Both the position numbers and the translations under genes were made by a program. A stretch of DNA of 64,000 bases from Terrirubrum flagellatum. Lineage in GTDB: Bacteria; Pseudomonadota; Alphaproteobacteria; Rhizobiales; Beijerinckiaceae. The stretch lies in contig NZ_CP091851.1 of NCBI RefSeq assembly GCF_022059845.1, forward strand, positions 1,426,001-1,490,000. The letters are read 5' to 3'. The notes beneath the pieces are model-generated. The model saw only the letters and a program-made list of their open reading frames with translations. It ran no database searches and was not told the origin of the DNA. This document shows, piece by piece, positions 36,744 to 44,611 of the stretch. Numbering within the stretch: the stretch's first letter is position 1; the number at the start of each line of letters is the position of its first letter.

Positions 36744-38995
36744 CCGTTGAGAATCTCTCGCGAGACCCCGCGCATAGGCGGCACGGGTCGAATATCGGCC
36801 AGCCGCTGACGCGCCGCGACGGCGTGCTGAAAGTGACGGGCGCCGCGCGTTACGCCGCGGACAATCATCCGCCCGGCATGCTCTACGCCGTCATGGCGGT
36901 CAGCAGCGTCGCGCGCGGGCGCGTGACCTCTCTCGATGTCGACGCCGCGAAGAAACATCCCGGCGTCGTGAACGTCATGACTCCGGCGAACAAGCCTGCG
37001 CTCGCCATGGATCCGGACGCGAAGACGAATCCCTTCATGTTCCGGCTCGATCTCCTGCAGAACGACAGGGTGCGCTACGTCAATCAGCCTATCGCTGTCG
37101 TGATCGCGAAGACGCTGGAGGCTGCGACGGAAGGCGCGGCGCTGTTGTCGCCGCGTTACGAGACCGAGCCCGCCCGCGCCGATCTCGACGCCAATGAAAG
37201 CTTCGTTCCCAAGGCCGTCGGCGTCGGTAATCCGGCGGAAGTCGAACATGGCGACGTTGACGCTGGTCTCGCGTCTGCGGATCATCGCATCGACGCGACC
37301 TATGAAACGCCGATGCAATATCACAACGCCATGGAGCCGCATGCGATCGTCGCGGCGTGGGATGGCGATAAACTGTCGATCGACACGCCGAGCCAGGGCC
37401 TCGCCATGGCGCAGGGGCGGCTCGCGGGCCTCTTTGGCATTTCGCCGGAGAATATCCATATTCGCAGCCCGTTTCTCGGCGGCGGCTTCGGCTCGAAGGG
37501 CTTGATCGCGGGGCCGCAGATTCTCGGCGTCATGGCCGCGCGCATGGCCGGTAGGCCGGTGAAGCTCGTGATGCGTCGCGAGCAGATGTATGGTCCGGTG
37601 GGGCATCGCGCGCCGACGCGGCAGCGGTTGCGCATCGGCGTTGCGAAAGACGGCGCGCTGACGGCGCTTTCTCATCGCGCCAGGACCTCGTCGAGCACGT
37701 TCGATGATTTCTTCGAGCCCGCCGCCGACGCCTCCCACACGCTCTATGCAAGCCCCGCGATTGCGACCTCTCATGAAGCGGTGCGTCTCGATATCGGCAC
37801 GCCGTTGTTCATGCGCGCGCCTGGCGAAGCGACGGGATCGATCGCGCTGGAAAGCGCCATTGATGAAGCCGCATGGGCGTGCGGCATGGACCCGCTCGCA
37901 TTTCGCCTGAAGAACTACGCCGAGGTCGAGCCGATCTCCGGCAAGCCCTTCTCCTCGAAAGCGCTGCGCGAATGCTATGCGCAAGGCGCCGAACGCTTCG
38001 GCTGGTCGAAGCGGCCGCTGCAGCCACGACAGATGCGCGACGAGGCAGGCTTCCTCGTTGGATGGGGCATGGGCACCGCGACATTCCCCGCGCTGATGTT
38101 CCAGGCGCAGGCGCGGGCGGTAGTCCGCAATGACGGGCGCGGAGTGATGGAGTGCGGCGCCCATGACATGGGGCAGGGCGCGTGGACGGCGCTGGCGCAA
38201 ATCGCAGCCGATGGGCTGGGGCTTGATCTCGATGAGGTCGAGTTCAGGGCAGGAAGCTCTGATCTGCCGGACGCCGGAATCGCCGGCGGCTCCGCCCACA
38301 CCGCGACCGCGGGCATGGCGATCCACAATGCCGGCGCCGACGTGATCGCCAAACTCGCTGCGCTCGCGACCGAAGATCAACGTTCGCCGCTTTTCGGCGC
38401 CGGCAACGCCGGCGTGATCGCGCGCAATGGCCGGTTGCATCGTCGCGATGATGAAAGCCGGAGCGAATCCTACGCCGATATTCTCAATCGCGCCGGGCTT
38501 GCCGAGATCGAGGGCCGCGGCGGCAGCGCCGCCGATCCCGCGGCGCAGGCGAATTACGCGATGCATGCTCATGGCGCCGTTTTCGCCGAGGTGAAGGTCG
38601 ATCCCGATCTCGGTCAGGTTCGCGCCACGCGCGTCGTCGGCGCCTTCGCGGCGGGGCGCGTGATCAATCCGCGACTGGTGCGCAGCCAGTATTATGGCGG
38701 CATGATCTGGGGCGTTTCATTTGCGCTCCATGAGCATGCGATTCTCGATCGCCGCTCGGGCCGCATCATGAACGCCAATCTCGCCGACTATCATGTGCCT
38801 GTGAACGCCGACATTCCTTCGCTCGACGCCGTGCTGATCGACGAGATCGATCCGCATGTGAACGCGCTTGGCGTCAAGGGCGTCGGCGAGATCGGCATCA
38901 CCGGCACCGCGGGCGCGATCGCCAATGCGGTCTGGCACGCGACGGGCGTCAGGCCGCGACGGTTTCCGATCATGATCGAGGATATCGCGGCCTAG
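36740..38995 (+). CDS. paoC: Aldehyde oxidoreductase molybdenum-binding subunit, PaoC type
   Basis: The 751-aa catalytic subunit. It has the aldehyde oxidase a/b hammerhead domain (about residues 30-140) and the molybdopterin-binding domains with G-G-G-F-G-S-K-G (about 248-255), M-R-A-P-G-E-A-T-G (about 356-364), and the catalytic glutamate Glu717 in G-V-K-G-V-G-E-I-G. PaoABC enzymes oxidise aromatic and other aldehydes to acids, helping detoxification. The maturation factor PaoD/XdhC is not next to it, so it must be encoded elsewhere. Confidence 0.94.
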   Translation: MTVENLSRDPAHRRHGSNIGQPLTRRDGVLKVTGAARYAADNHPPGMLYAVMAVSSVARGRVTSLDVDAAKKHPGVVNVMTPANKPALAMDPDAKTNPFMFRLDLLQNDRVRYVNQPIAVVIAKTLEAATEGAALLSPRYETEPARADLDANESFVPKAVGVGNPAEVEHGDVDAGLASADHRIDATYETPMQYHNAMEPHAIVAAWDGDKLSIDTPSQGLAMAQGRLAGLFGISPENIHIRSPFLGGGFGSKGLIAGPQILGVMAARMAGRPVKLVMRREQMYGPVGHRAPTRQRLRIGVAKDGALTALSHRARTSSSTFDDFFEPAADASHTLYASPAIATSHEAVRLDIGTPLFMRAPGEATGSIALESAIDEAAWACGMDPLAFRLKNYAEVEPISGKPFSSKALRECYAQGAERFGWSKRPLQPRQMRDEAGFLVGWGMGTATFPALMFQAQARAVVRNDGRGVMECGAHDMGQGAWTALAQIAADGLGLDLDEVEFRAGSSDLPDAGIAGGSAHTATAGMAIHNAGADVIAKLAALATEDQRSPLFGAGNAGVIARNGRLHRRDDESRSESYADILNRAGLAEIEGRGGSAADPAAQANYAMHAHGAVFAEVKVDPDLGQVRATRVVGAFAAGRVINPRLVRSQYYGGMIWGVSFALHEHAILDRRSGRIMNANLADYHVPVNADIPSLDAVLIDEIDPHVNALGVKGVGEIGITGTAGAIANAVWHATGVRPRRFPIMIEDIAA

Positions 38996-39025
38996 GCGAA
39001 CAGGTCTCCCGACATCGAAATTCGA

Positions 39026-39050
39026 CGGCGGCGGCGCATGTCCGCCGCCG
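39026..39050 (+). terminator. GC-rich hairpin after the paoABC operon
   Basis: CGGCGGCGG (39026-39034) pairs with CCGCCGCCG (39042-39050) around a seven-base loop, 30 bases past the operon end. No T-tract follows. The rest of the 316-base gap to 39311 shows nothing clear beyond a possible promoter for the next gene. Confidence 0.6.
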
Positions 39051-39311
39051 CACAGGCGCGCCCAAATTGGGCCGCGAGGCGCCTATCCCTGCCGTGCGGC
39101 GCGTTGATTGATCTCGCGCGGCTCGTGCGCCGGCGCACAGCGAACCCCAATCAGACAAGCGAAACGCCGCGTCATGCGATGGAGCGCATCTGTTCAACTG
39201 CTGCGGCGGTTCGTGACGGTTGTTCCCGAGCCTCAAGCCAATTCAAGATACGAAATTGGCGTAGAGGGCTGATCGCACAGAGGCGAGTGTGCTTTGTTCC
39301 GGGGGACAGAC

Positions 39312-39734
39312 GTGCCTTACAAGGTCAATCCTTTTTACAATATCGATTCGCCCGTCGGCAAAGGGCAGCCCAACCTGCCGATGGATGTGAAGCTGGTGCA
39401 ATATCTGCTGATCAAGGTCGCCAGCCGGACGCAGGGAAAATGGACGCCTCCCGCGGCCGAAATCGTCGCCGATGGCGTTTACACGCCGGCGCTCAGCGAA
39501 TGGATCCTGTCCTACCAGACCGTGGTGAAGGCGGTGCGCGACGGCGTCGTCAGCCCGCAGGTCAATCCGCACTGGAAGCATCACGGGACGATCATTTCGC
39601 TGAATGCGAGCTTCCGCAACAATTTCGGCGCCGCCCGCCACGACAATATCGTCGGCGAGCCTGACATTCCGGCCGATCTTCGCTCGATATTGGGCGCCGG
39701 CAACGCCAAGCCCGACATGGGGACGACGGCGTAG
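39312..39734 (+). CDS. Hypothetical protein (140 aa), peptidoglycan-binding-domain-like pattern
   Basis: The protein begins M-P-Y-K-V-N-P-F-Y-N-I-D-S-P-V-G (GTG start, GGGGGA about eight bases upstream; a TTG at 39294 is the alternative). The spacing of D-V-K-L-V-Q-Y-L-L, D-G-V-Y-T-P-A-L-S-E-W-I-L-S-Y-Q and a following G-x-I-x-x-L-N recalls the LQxxL...DGxxGxxTxxAVxxFQ layout of peptidoglycan-binding domains, but this is weak. It has no signal peptide. Its last 26 codons (P-A-D-L-R-S-I-L-G-A-G-N-A-K-P-D) are duplicated as fragments at 40646 and 41911. It faces the zincin gene at 39930, convergently. Confidence 0.65.
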   Translation: MPYKVNPFYNIDSPVGKGQPNLPMDVKLVQYLLIKVASRTQGKWTPPAAEIVADGVYTPALSEWILSYQTVVKAVRDGVVSPQVNPHWKHHGTIISLNASFRNNFGAARHDNIVGEPDIPADLRSILGAGNAKPDMGTTA

Positions 39735-39779
39735 AGGCGACGACGCAGCCGGCTTCGTCGAAGCTGCCTTCGCCCTTCA

Positions 39780-39925
39780 GAGCATGGCGCGAAAAAGTAG
39801 GAGCCGGCTTTTTCCGAGACGAACGCGAGCGTTCGCTCTGCAAGAGCCATGCTCTCAACTTTTGGAATCGATCACGCTCCCGCACTTGATTGATTCAATC
39901 GAAGTGCGGCGTGATCTTGTGGCGC
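39780..39925 (-). repeat. Dispersed palindromic repeat (copy 3 of 3, inverted)
   Basis: The complement of this stretch matches 20445-20563 along its length, including the GCACTT...AAGTGC palindrome (39882-39907 here, imperfect) and the flanking GAGCATGG/CCATGCTC arms. It carries about 30 extra bases with a CGAACG-CGAG-CGTTCG palindrome. It ends five bases before the stop codon of the zincin gene. The equivalent place in the second duplication unit (near 40785) lacks it, so this is a filled site with an empty counterpart. Confidence 0.8.
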
Positions 39926-39929
39926 GAAC

Positions 39930-40532
39930 TCAGATGCCGTCGGCGCGCGTCCGGCTCCAAAGGGTTACGCCGTCTCGCTGATAGAGCGGCTCGTTCGCGA
40001 TCGCCTGGCGCAGTTGCATTTCGTCGCGAAGGTCCACCCGGGCCCCGCTTTTTCCGCTGATCCTGCCGGCGATATCGTACGCCAGTTGAAATATAGGATC
40101 ATCCGACAACGACTTGACGGGGAATCCGGCTTCGTAGGTCACATAGAGGCTGCCTGCGATATAGGCGGCCGCTTCATTTTCCGTGCCCGTCGTGATCGCC
40201 GAGCCGCGCTCCGACCACCAGCGACCCCCGCCCCAGATGTCGTGAAGCGCGTGCGTGCATTCATGCACGATGTCCTTGCGAACGCGCGGCAATGCTCCGG
40301 AATAATCGGGCGGAAAGCTGAGAGTATTCTTCGGATTGACGTAGCTTGCACTTGCGCCGGCTTGCTGTTTCCCGACCTTTATTCCGATCCCGCCGGTTGC
40401 GACGAGCGCGGCGACGCCGGCAAATCCGGCGCCGTCGACATGAATCGAGCCGAGGGTGAAGTCGATCTTGTTGGCCGATGGCGAAACCAGCGTGTTGTAG
40501 ACGAGCGTTCGAAGCTCGGAAACGGTAGCCAT
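39930..40532 (-). CDS. Small HExxH metalloprotease-like protein, copy 1 (200 aa)
   Basis: A cytosolic-looking 200-aa protein without signal peptide. The zinc motif is H-E-C-T-H (His90, Glu91, His94) in D-I-V-H-E-C-T-H-A-L-H-D, followed by G-G-G-R-W-W-S-E-R and T-E-N-E-A-A-A-Y, where Glu118 or Glu120 could be the third ligand, as in gluzincins. The N-terminal third contains G-S-I-H-V-D-G-A-G-F-A-G-V. The start is the second ATG, preceded by GGAGG; four more residues are possible upstream. About three quarters of its residues are identical to the protein at 40801. I do not recognise the family by name. Confidence 0.8.
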   Translation of the reverse strand: MATVSELRTLVYNTLVSPSANKIDFTLGSIHVDGAGFAGVAALVATGGIGIKVGKQQAGASASYVNPKNTLSFPPDYSGALPRVRKDIVHECTHALHDIWGGGRWWSERGSAITTGTENEAAAYIAGSLYVTYEAGFPVKSLSDDPIFQLAYDIAGRISGKSGARVDLRDEMQLRQAIANEPLYQRDGVTLWSRTRADGI

Positions 40533-40645
40533 GTCTGCCTCCAATGGCCGACGGCGAAATCGCCGTCAGCGTAGGGAAGCCCGACTTTTCGTGGTCGCGG
40601 CGTCGCCGAGGGAACAGGCCATGCGCGGCCGGTGCGCGTGCGCAC

Positions 40646-40745
40646 GGCGAGCCTGACATCCCGGCCGATCTTCGCTCGGTTTTGGGCGCCGGCAACGCCA
40701 AGCCTGACATGGGCCTGACATCGGGACGACGGCGTAGAGGTCGCG
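40646..40745 (+). pseudogene. Duplicated 3' fragment of the 140-aa gene (fragment B)
   Basis: This stretch repeats 39654-39745 almost base for base (translated P-A-D-L-R-S-V-L-G-A-G-N-A-K-P-D) but has only the last part of that gene and no start of its own. An 11-base stretch (CTGACATGGGC) is doubled near 40710, which removes the original stop codon. It marks the left edge of the second duplication unit. Confidence 0.8.
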
Positions 40746-40800
40746 ACGCCGCCGTCCTCGTCGAGTTTCGCCCTGCGCATGACACGAACCGGCCGCAAAC

Positions 40801-41406
40801 TCAGATGCCGTCGGCGACCGTCAGGCTCCAGAGCTTTACGCCTCTTTTCTGATAGACGGGGTCGTTCGCGATCGCCTGGCGCAGTCGCATCTCGTCGCGA
40901 AGGTCCACCCGCGCGCTCTTTTGTCCGCTGATTCTCCCGGCGATATCGTAGGCCAGTTGAAATATAACAGGAAGCGTCGACGGCGTTGCGACAGGGGATC
41001 CGGCTTCGTAGGTCAGATAAAGGGCGCCCGCGATATAGGCCGCCGCTTCATTTTCCGTTCTCGCCGTTGTGATCGAACCGCGTTCCGACCACCAACGACC
41101 TCCGCCCCAGATATCGTGAAGCGCGTGCGTGCATTCGTGCACGATAGCCTCGCGATCGTCCGGTGACGTCCCGGAATAACCAAGTGGAAAGCTGAGAGAA
41201 TTTTTCGGATAGTTGTAGCTTGCGGCTTCGCCGGTTTGCTGGTTCTCGACCTTGATTCCGATCCCGCCGTGCGCGACGAGCGCGGCGACGCCGGCAAATC
41301 CGGCGCCGTCGACATGAATCGAGCCGAGGGCGAAATCGATTTTCGCGGCCGATGGCGATAGCAACGTGCGATAGACGAGCATCCGAAGTTCGAACTCGGT
41401 AGCCAT
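40801..41406 (-). CDS. Small HExxH metalloprotease-like protein, copy 2 (201 aa)
   Basis: Tandem paralogue of 39930-40532. The zinc motif H-E-C-T-H is at the same positions (90-94), with the conserved G-G-G-R-W-W-S-E-R-G, T-E-N-E-A-A-A-Y, I-F-Q-L-A-Y-D-I-A-G-R-I-S-G and A-R-V-D-L-R-D-E-M blocks. Differences cluster in the loops around residues 50-90 and 131-150, which suggests that the fold and metal site are kept while the surface diverges. The start is the ATG after GGAGG. Both copies are intact, so both may be in use. Confidence 0.8.
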   Translation of the reverse strand: MATEFELRMLVYRTLLSPSAAKIDFALGSIHVDGAGFAGVAALVAHGGIGIKVENQQTGEAASYNYPKNSLSFPLGYSGTSPDDREAIVHECTHALHDIWGGGRWWSERGSITTARTENEAAAYIAGALYLTYEAGSPVATPSTLPVIFQLAYDIAGRISGQKSARVDLRDEMRLRQAIANDPVYQKRGVKLWSLTVADGI

Positions 41407-41532
41407 GTCTGCCTCCAATGGCCGACGGCGAAATCGCCGTCAGCGCAGGGAAGCCCGATTTTTCGTGGCCGCGGCGTCGCCGACAGGACAGGCCATGCGC
41501 GGGCGGTGCGCGCGCACACCCTGCGCCATATT

Positions 41533-41652
41533 ATGGAAGCGGCGCTCATGCCGGGCGTCGTGACAGGGGGGCCGCGCTCGCCCATCCCGAAGCGCCCTGT
41601 CCAGCCCTATTACGGCCGAGAGTTGGATCTGGCCTCCTGTATCCCCGTCTAA
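41533..41652 (+). CDS. Tiny ORF (39 aa), possibly a remnant
   Basis: ATG at 41533 gives M-E-A-A-L-M-P-G-V-V-T-G-G-P-R-S-P-I-P-K and ends D-L-A-S-C-I-P-V. The Pro-rich, orderly sequence looks protein-like, and its TAA stop shares a base with the next ATG (TAATG). There is no clear ribosome site. It could be the C-terminal part of a lost gene; the frame is open upstream. Confidence 0.35.
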   Translation: MEAALMPGVVTGGPRSPIPKRPVQPYYGRELDLASCIPV

Positions 41653-41843
41653 TGAAGCAATCGGATACGATGCTTCGAAATTCTCCGCCGGACTGGCGTT
41701 TGCCACCGCATCTCATCGAGCTCTGGGAGGCCTGCCATTGGACGGGAGCCGAGCGCGCCCGATACGATGGAAAAACGAGCTCTGACGAAGCCGGAAAAGT
41801 TGATCAAAACGCATGGACCCGCACCCGCGGTCCGGCAAGGTGA
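41652..41843 (+). CDS. Small ORF (63 aa), weakly like phage tail-associated small proteins
   Basis: The product starts M-K-Q-S-D-T-M-L-R-N-S and contains P-P-D-W-R-L-P-P-H-L-I-E-L-W-E-A-C, a pattern that reminds me of small phage tail-assembly proteins, although this is memory-based and weak. The second half is charged and unremarkable. It is coupled by TAATG to the ORF at 41533. Either both are a small decayed phage segment or they are chance frames. Confidence 0.35.
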   Translation: MKQSDTMLRNSPPDWRLPPHLIELWEACHWTGAERARYDGKTSSDEAGKVDQNAWTRTRGPAR

Positions 41844-41910
41844 TCCGACCAAGCCTTCAGGGAGCGCCGTCTTGCCGTAGTTGCGCGCGGATTGCCGACG
41901 AAGTCGGCTA

Positions 41911-41971
41911 GTCCGACCTTCGCTCGGTTTTGCGCGCCGGCAACGCCAAGCCTGACTTGGAGACGACGGCG
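41911..41971 (+). pseudogene. Third fragment of the 140-aa gene tail (fragment C)
   Basis: The bases repeat the core of fragments A and B (CTTCGCTCGGTTTTG...GCCGGCAACGCCAAGCCTGAC), closest to fragment B. No zincin gene accompanies it. It lies in an 819-base region (41407-42225) that otherwise contains only duplicated upstream sequence and two tiny ORFs. Confidence 0.7.
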
Positions 41972-42127
41972 CAGGCCGCCGCTGCTCGTTTTCCTGTCCC
42001 AGGGCCCGAGCAGATCGGACCGGGCGAGGCGGGCGAGCGCCGCAGGCGTTCCGCCTTGGACCCGTGAGTCCCGAACGGCGGTATCGCCTCAATCGGGCTC
42101 GCTCTTGCTCTCTCTATTCCCCCATAT

Positions 42128-42144
42128 TAGTAATCAAGTTACTA
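42128..42144. promoter_or_regulatory. AT-rich palindrome upstream of the metalloprotease gene
   Basis: TAGTAA (42128-42133) and TTACTA (42139-42144) flank TCAAG. It stands in an unusually A/T-rich patch about 80 bases before the protease start and may be an operator. No regulator can be named. Confidence 0.35.
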
Positions 42145-42225
42145 TTTTTGCTCATTTTTCCCTCCAACGGCGCGGCATCGTGGGGCCGAGTTCACCGGGA
42201 CGCCTCTGACGTAGCGGAGATTTTC

Positions 42226-44607
42226 ATGGCCGGTTTTGTTTTGGAAGGACCCACTTGGAACCATTTGGCGTTAACTTATAGCTTTGCGACGGCCAATTAT
42301 TCCAATCAGTACGGCACTTTCTCTCATAGTATTGGGGATTCATTTTTTCAGAACGAAGTGCGGCAGGCTTTCGCGCGCTGGGACTCAGCTTCTCCTATCA
42401 ATTTCGTCGAAGTCGCTGATGCATCGACGGTCGATATCCGAGTCGGGTTTGGGGTTTTCGATGGCGGCTTCGGGACGCTTGCGCAAACAGGTTATTTCAG
42501 CAGCGGCGGATCATTCCAGTCCGGCGTGGTGATCAGGTTCGACGAAGGCGAGTCCTATAGCGCGACATCGACAGACTATGTGTTGTCGAACGGCGTCACT
42601 CTCTTTTCGGTGGCTTTGCATGAGATTGGTCACGCCCTCGGCCTCGATCACTACGATGCCGAGCCGGCGATCATGCATACATATGCATCGGCAAGCATTA
42701 CGGACCTCCAGCAGTCCGACTTCGACGGCATCCATTACCTCTATGGCTTTCCCGCGATACCCTCCGATTTAACGCCAAACAACTTCTCGCTGCCATTCTC
42801 GACGCTCTATTCTGGTTTGACGATCTCGTTGAACGTTTCCGTCTCCAACGCGACCTCCGGGAATGCTGGCGGCTTTAACGCGGGCGTCTTCTTTTCCAGT
42901 GACTCAGTCGTCAACACGTCGGATTTCTACGCGAACCCGATTGCTTTCCCTAATGGCGTGGCCGGGAACGGAACCAACGGCGTTACTGTGAGCGTCAGCG
43001 TTCCGGCCGGCTTTGCAAACGGCACGCGTTATATCGGCCTCATCACTGACGTAGACAACGTGGTTGGCGAGTCCAACGAAAGCAACAACGTCGTCTCAAA
43101 CGCATTCACGTATGTGTCGCTCATGACCGAGGGCTCGGACACCGTGACTTTACCGCTGACCGGCGTCTGGAACGCCTATGGTGGCGACGACAATGTCACC
43201 GGCACATCCGGCAACGACACAATTCGGGGCGACGGCGGCAACGACATGCTGAAAGGCGGCGCGGGCGGCGACACGCTCGACGGGGGCGCGGGCCTGGACA
43301 CCGCCGCCTATGACAATCCCGGAGCGGGTGGCGCTCTCGTCGTCGATCTTGCCAATCCCGGCGCCAACAATGGCGATGCGTACGGCGACACCTACATATC
43401 CATCGAGAATGTTGTTGGCGCTCCGAATTGGCAGAACGTCATCCGCGGCGACAGCGGCGGCAATGAATTGGGCGGCGGATCTGACAATGATCAATTCGAA
43501 GGCCGAGGCGGCGGGGACACCTTCTGGGGCAGTCTCGGCGTCGATACGGTCTGGTACGCGAATCCGACCTCCGGTGGCGCGCTCGTGGTCGATTTCCTCA
43601 ATCCTTCCGCAAATACGCAAGACGCAGCCGGTGATTTTTTCAATTCGATCGAGAACATTCGTGGCGCCGCCAAATGGCAGAACGTTCTGCGCGGCGACAA
43701 CGGCAATAACGAGCTCTATGGAGGCTCGGACAATGACCACTTTGAGGGACGCGGCGGAGGTGATTTCTTCTCCGGCGGCTTGGGCGTCGACACCGTCTGG
43801 TATTCCAACCCGACGTCCGGGGGCCAACTCGTCGTTGATCTCGGCAACCCTTCGGTGAATACGCAGCAAGCCGCCGGCGACGTCTTCAATTCGATCGAGA
43901 ATATCCGCGGCGCCGCTAATTGGCAAAACGTTCTGCGCGGCGACGGCGGTAACAACGAGCTTTACGGGGGATCAGGCGACGATCATTTCGAGGGACGCGG
44001 CGGCGGTGACTTCATTTTTGGCGGATCTGGAATTGACACCGTCTGGTACAACGTCCCCGTTTCGGGAGGCCCGTTGATCATCGATCTCGCGTACAGCAAT
44101 CAGAACACGGGCGAGGCGGCTGGCGACACCTATGTCGGCATCGAGAACGTCGTCGGGAGCAGCGGCTGGGACCGGATCAGGGGTGACGGCGCCAACAACG
44201 TGCTGAACGGTCAAGGCGGAGGAGATGAACTCACGGGCCGCGGCGGCGCCGATTTCATGAATGGCGGCGCGGGCAACGATCTGTTCATCTACGAGTTCGT
44301 CACCGACGGCGGCGGTTCTGGCGACGGAATCGGAGATTTCGTTCGAGGGCAGGACCGGATCGCCATTTCCGCATCCAACTTCGGCGGAGGCCTTGTTGGC
44401 GGGGCTGGTCTCGCATCGTCACAGTTGCTGGTTGTCTCATCATTGGCGGCGACGCCCGGCCACGCCGCCGCCTTCATATTCGAGACGTCGACTTCGCATC
44501 TTTACTGGGATGGAATCGGAGCAGCTGGCGGCGCCTCGTCGGCTCTCGCGCTCGCCACAATCAATGGCGTCAACACGTTCGGCACGAGCGATTTTCTGCT
44601 GTTCTGA
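42226..44607 (+). CDS. M10-family metalloprotease with CARDB domain and RTX-type repeats
   Basis: A 793-aa secreted protease. The catalytic domain (about residues 10-175) has the metzincin site H-E-I-G-H-A-L-G-L-D-H (His132, Glu133, His136, His142) and a Met-turn in A-I-M-H-T-Y. A CARDB-like beta-domain follows (about 182-300, ...G-E-S-N-E-S-N-N-V). The rest is glycine/Asp-rich calcium-binding sequence, with four 82-residue units and final G-G-A-G-N-D-L-F-I-Y. The last residues, T-S-D-F-L-L-F, look like a type I secretion signal, and there is no N-terminal signal peptide. GGAGA six bases upstream supports ATG 42226 over 42064. No type I secretion genes lie nearby. Composition is lower in GC than the flanks. 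Confidence 0.88.
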   Translation: MAGFVLEGPTWNHLALTYSFATANYSNQYGTFSHSIGDSFFQNEVRQAFARWDSASPINFVEVADASTVDIRVGFGVFDGGFGTLAQTGYFSSGGSFQSGVVIRFDEGESYSATSTDYVLSNGVTLFSVALHEIGHALGLDHYDAEPAIMHTYASASITDLQQSDFDGIHYLYGFPAIPSDLTPNNFSLPFSTLYSGLTISLNVSVSNATSGNAGGFNAGVFFSSDSVVNTSDFYANPIAFPNGVAGNGTNGVTVSVSVPAGFANGTRYIGLITDVDNVVGESNESNNVVSNAFTYVSLMTEGSDTVTLPLTGVWNAYGGDDNVTGTSGNDTIRGDGGNDMLKGGAGGDTLDGGAGLDTAAYDNPGAGGALVVDLANPGANNGDAYGDTYISIENVVGAPNWQNVIRGDSGGNELGGGSDNDQFEGRGGGDTFWGSLGVDTVWYANPTSGGALVVDFLNPSANTQDAAGDFFNSIENIRGAAKWQNVLRGDNGNNELYGGSDNDHFEGRGGGDFFSGGLGVDTVWYSNPTSGGQLVVDLGNPSVNTQQAAGDVFNSIENIRGAANWQNVLRGDGGNNELYGGSGDDHFEGRGGGDFIFGGSGIDTVWYNVPVSGGPLIIDLAYSNQNTGEAAGDTYVGIENVVGSSGWDRIRGDGANNVLNGQGGGDELTGRGGADFMNGGAGNDLFIYEFVTDGGGSGDGIGDFVRGQDRIAISASNFGGGLVGGAGLASSQLLVVSSLAATPGHAAAFIFETSTSHLYWDGIGAAGGASSALALATINGVNTFGTSDFLLF
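43291..44274 (+). repeat. Four in-frame 246-bp repeats encoding 82-aa RTX-type units
   Basis: Units begin at 43291, 43537, 43783 and 44029, exactly 246 bases apart. Each runs G-V-D-T-V-W-Y-x-N-P-x-S-G-G, V-V-D-L, A-A-G-D, S-I-E-N-I-R-G-A, W-Q-N-V-L-R-G-D, then N-N-E-L-Y-G-G-S-x-D-D-H-F-E-G-R-G-G-G-D. Units 2 and 3 are the most alike, which suggests recent unequal crossing-over. Unit 4 is the most diverged towards its end. Confidence 0.9.
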
Positions 44608-44611
44608 GCGG

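Larger units (their letters stand above)
39654..41517. repeat. Tandem duplication of a gene-tail plus zincin unit
   Basis: Unit 1 (39654-40645) and unit 2 (40646-41517) each hold the 140-aa gene tail on the plus strand, a zincin gene on the minus strand and about 110 bases of its upstream region (CAATGGCCGACGGCG...). Corresponding zincin starts lie 874 bases apart. Unit 1 is longer mainly because of the dispersed repeat at 39780-39925. Similarity ends near 41517. Confidence 0.8.

Noticed and set aside
36557-38572. 671-codon open frame antisense to paoC
   Set aside because: Composition is that of an antisense shadow; paoC has all catalytic motifs.
42064-42225. Upstream start of the M10 protease that would add a hydrophobic segment
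   Set aside because: It lacks a ribosome site, whereas 42226 has one, and RTX proteins exported by type I systems carry no N-terminal signal. It remains a minor possibility.
43291-44274. CRISPR-like or minisatellite reading of the 246-bp repeats
   Set aside because: Repeats are in frame, code for Gly/Asp-rich RTX-type units and have no spacers.
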